Source of the DNA: CAYZJD01 sp964478455
GTDB lineage: Bacteria > Acidobacteriota > Terriglobia > Bryobacterales > Bryobacteraceae
DNA: 6,119 nt
Direction: 5' to 3'
Assembly (NCBI GenBank): GCA_964478455.1
Contig: CAYZJD010000288.1
Span: 1-6,119 of the forward strand
Shown one piece after another: positions 5,489 through 6,119 of the stretch; position 1 is the first letter of the stretch; every line of letters begins with the position of its first letter. Below the pieces are notes generated by a model that did not search any database, had not been told where the DNA came from, and saw only the letters and a list, made by a program, of their open reading frames with translations. Position numbers and translations under genes: made by a program.

Positions 5489-5502
5489 TAGACTACAGTT
5501 AA
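5489..5502 (+). promoter_or_regulatory. Candidate -10 directly ahead of a GTG start (possible leaderless mRNA)
   Basis: TAGACT (5489-5494) resembles a -10 hexamer and ends 8 nt before the GTG at 5503, so transcription could begin at or next to the start codon. The bases between hold no Shine-Dalgarno sequence. Only a poor -35 candidate (TTGTTT, 5469-5474) is present, at a short 14-bp spacing, so the promoter is tentative. Confidence 0.3.
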
Positions 5503-5886
5503 GTGCTGCGCAAGCTGGGTAGTCTGATTCTGGCTTTTGTGATGCCGGCCATGCTGGCATGGGGCCAGTGTGTCCTCTGCGCTCCGGTGGTGGAGAACAC
5601 CTCGGAAGACCACGGCTGCTGCAAGCCGGCCAAGCCGGTTCACTGCGGCATTCCGGAGAATGGCGGCGACAAGAAGGACTGCCCCAAGCACCCGGCGCCG
5701 GCGCAAAGCCTCCAGAAATCGGAGGCTGACTCCCTCCGGTTGGTGCAAGCGGTGACCGTTGCGGTCATTGGCGACGTGGCGACCGAGGCCGCGTTCGCGC
5801 CGCAGGCGAGGGTGCGATGCGAAGCCCCGGTCCCGGTTCACTCGCCGCCGGACCTCTACCTCCTACACTCCTCTCTCCTGATCTGA
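5503..5886 (+). CDS. Small exported Cys/His-rich protein, possibly metal-related
   Basis: The 127-residue product starts MLRKLGSLILAFVMPAML, a typical signal peptide probably cleaved near AWG-Q (19-22). The mature protein is short and rich in possible metal ligands: Cys23 and Cys26 (CVLC), Cys39-Cys40 (HGCCKP), Cys48 (HCG), Cys60 (DCPKH) and Cys106, plus His37, His47, His63, His113 and His122. The middle is Pro/Lys-rich and low in complexity, and the end (SPPDLYLLHSSLLI) is hydrophobic. The GTG at 5503 is the only possible start for the signal peptide because an in-frame TAA occupies 5500-5502; no Shine-Dalgarno is visible. It lies 122 bp before a probable TolC-type gene. Small Cys/His-rich exported proteins often precede heavy-metal efflux genes, so a role in copper or other metal handling is a reasonable inference, not a demonstration. 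An alternative is an unrelated secreted protein of unknown function. Confidence 0.75.
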   Translation: MLRKLGSLILAFVMPAMLAWGQCVLCAPVVENTSEDHGCCKPAKPVHCGIPENGGDKKDCPKHPAPAQSLQKSEADSLRLVQAVTVAVIGDVATEAAFAPQARVRCEAPVPVHSPPDLYLLHSSLLI

Positions 5887-5895
5887 TCCTCTCTT

Positions 5896-5921
5896 TCAGT
5901 TCGGGCGACGCCGAACGCTGA
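5896..5921. other. Hairpin in the spacer before the last gene
   Basis: GTTCGG (5899-5904) pairs perfectly with CCGAAC (5911-5916) around a 6-nt loop. The stem extends by TCA/TGA (5896-5898, 5919-5921) past a 2-nt bulge. It starts 10 nt after the Cys-rich gene stop. No T tract follows on the plus strand, so it is more likely a processing or attenuation structure, or an operator, than an intrinsic terminator. The remainder of the spacer (5922-5990) shows nothing I can name. Confidence 0.4.
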
Positions 5922-6008
5922 CAAGCCACGGCATTCGCTCACAGAAGGCAAGCCGGAGGCATACCCTACGCGGTCTCCGACGTGCCGGTTGGAGGAAAGG
6001 GGGATTTG

Positions 6009-6119
6009 ATGAAGCTCATGATCTTCATTGGCGTATTCGCCGGGGCTGTGTGTGCCTACGGACAGGGGACCGAGCTGCGACTTCGGTTCGATGATCTCGC
6101 GGCCACGGCGTTGAGGAAC
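6009..6119 (+). CDS. Start of an exported protein, probably TolC-family outer-membrane channel (partial)
   Basis: Only 37 codons are in the window and the frame is still open at the edge. The ATG at 6009 follows a strong purine-rich site (GGAGGAAAGGGGG, 5991-6003). Residues 1-16 are a signal peptide (MKLMIFIGVFAGAVCA). The mature start, ELRLRFDDLAATALRN (22-37), matches the pattern that opens mature TolC/CusC-type proteins (L.L.EA...AL.NN), in which the first helix of the periplasmic tunnel begins. Such proteins form the outer-membrane exit duct of tripartite RND, ABC or MFS pumps. A Cys/His-rich exported protein upstream would fit a heavy-metal RND system. The exported nature is well supported; the TolC assignment rests on about 16 residues and could be wrong. 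Confidence 0.55.
   Translation, partial: MKLMIFIGVFAGAVCAYGQGTELRLRFDDLAATALRN

Noticed and set aside
5339..5502. Small gene or conserved RNA in the divergent spacer
   Set aside because: No frame with a ribosome binding site and no strong hairpin beyond a 4-bp GGTT/AACC stem. Only the ribosome binding site of the minus gene and a weak -10 for the plus gene are supportable.

Overview
This is a GC-rich, gene-dense bacterial chromosome segment with ordinary housekeeping genes and no phage, IS element, CRISPR array, tRNA or rRNA. The combination of a glycogen-type GlgC, an eno-gpmA pair, a secreted three-repeat protein, a Cys-rich exported protein ahead of a probable TolC-type gene, and long palindromic intergenic repeats suggests an Acidobacteriota genome (Bryobacter/Solibacter-like). 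That assignment rests on general resemblance and has not been checked by search.

Layout. Positions 1-250 are non-coding and unusually structured: a small hairpin with an A/T tract (21-44), a 75-bp palindrome built of ~10-bp units (67-141), a half copy of a second palindromic repeat family (170-190), and a diverged direct repeat of about 25 bp (145-168 and 196-220). A cytoplasmic ankyrin-repeat protein follows (251-919, +), converging on rpsU (ribosomal protein S21, 979-1176, -). rpsU diverges from glgC (1270-2508, +). Then come eno (2615-3901, +) and gpmA (3991-4740, +), separated by an 89-nt spacer almost filled by a 28-bp-stem hairpin of the second repeat family. gpmA converges on an exported protein of three tandem ~57-residue repeats (4766-5338, -). 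After a 164-bp divergent spacer lie a small exported Cys/His-rich protein (5503-5886, +) and the first 37 codons of an exported protein that looks like the start of a TolC-family outer-membrane channel (6009 to the window end, +).

How the genes work together. GpmA (3-phosphoglycerate to 2-phosphoglycerate) and enolase (2-phosphoglycerate to PEP) catalyse consecutive steps of lower glycolysis and are probably co-transcribed. GlgC commits glucose-1-phosphate to ADP-glucose and glycogen, so 1270-4740 is a central-carbon block. The right end looks like the beginning of a separate export, possibly metal-efflux, operon, but its decisive genes lie outside the window.

The least routine features are the two families of intergenic palindromes, the duplicated hairpin block inside and just after the ankyrin gene, the three-repeat exported protein whose second and third repeats are nearly identical in DNA over about 49 nt, and the Cys-rich gene whose GTG start directly follows an in-frame TAA with no visible ribosome binding site.
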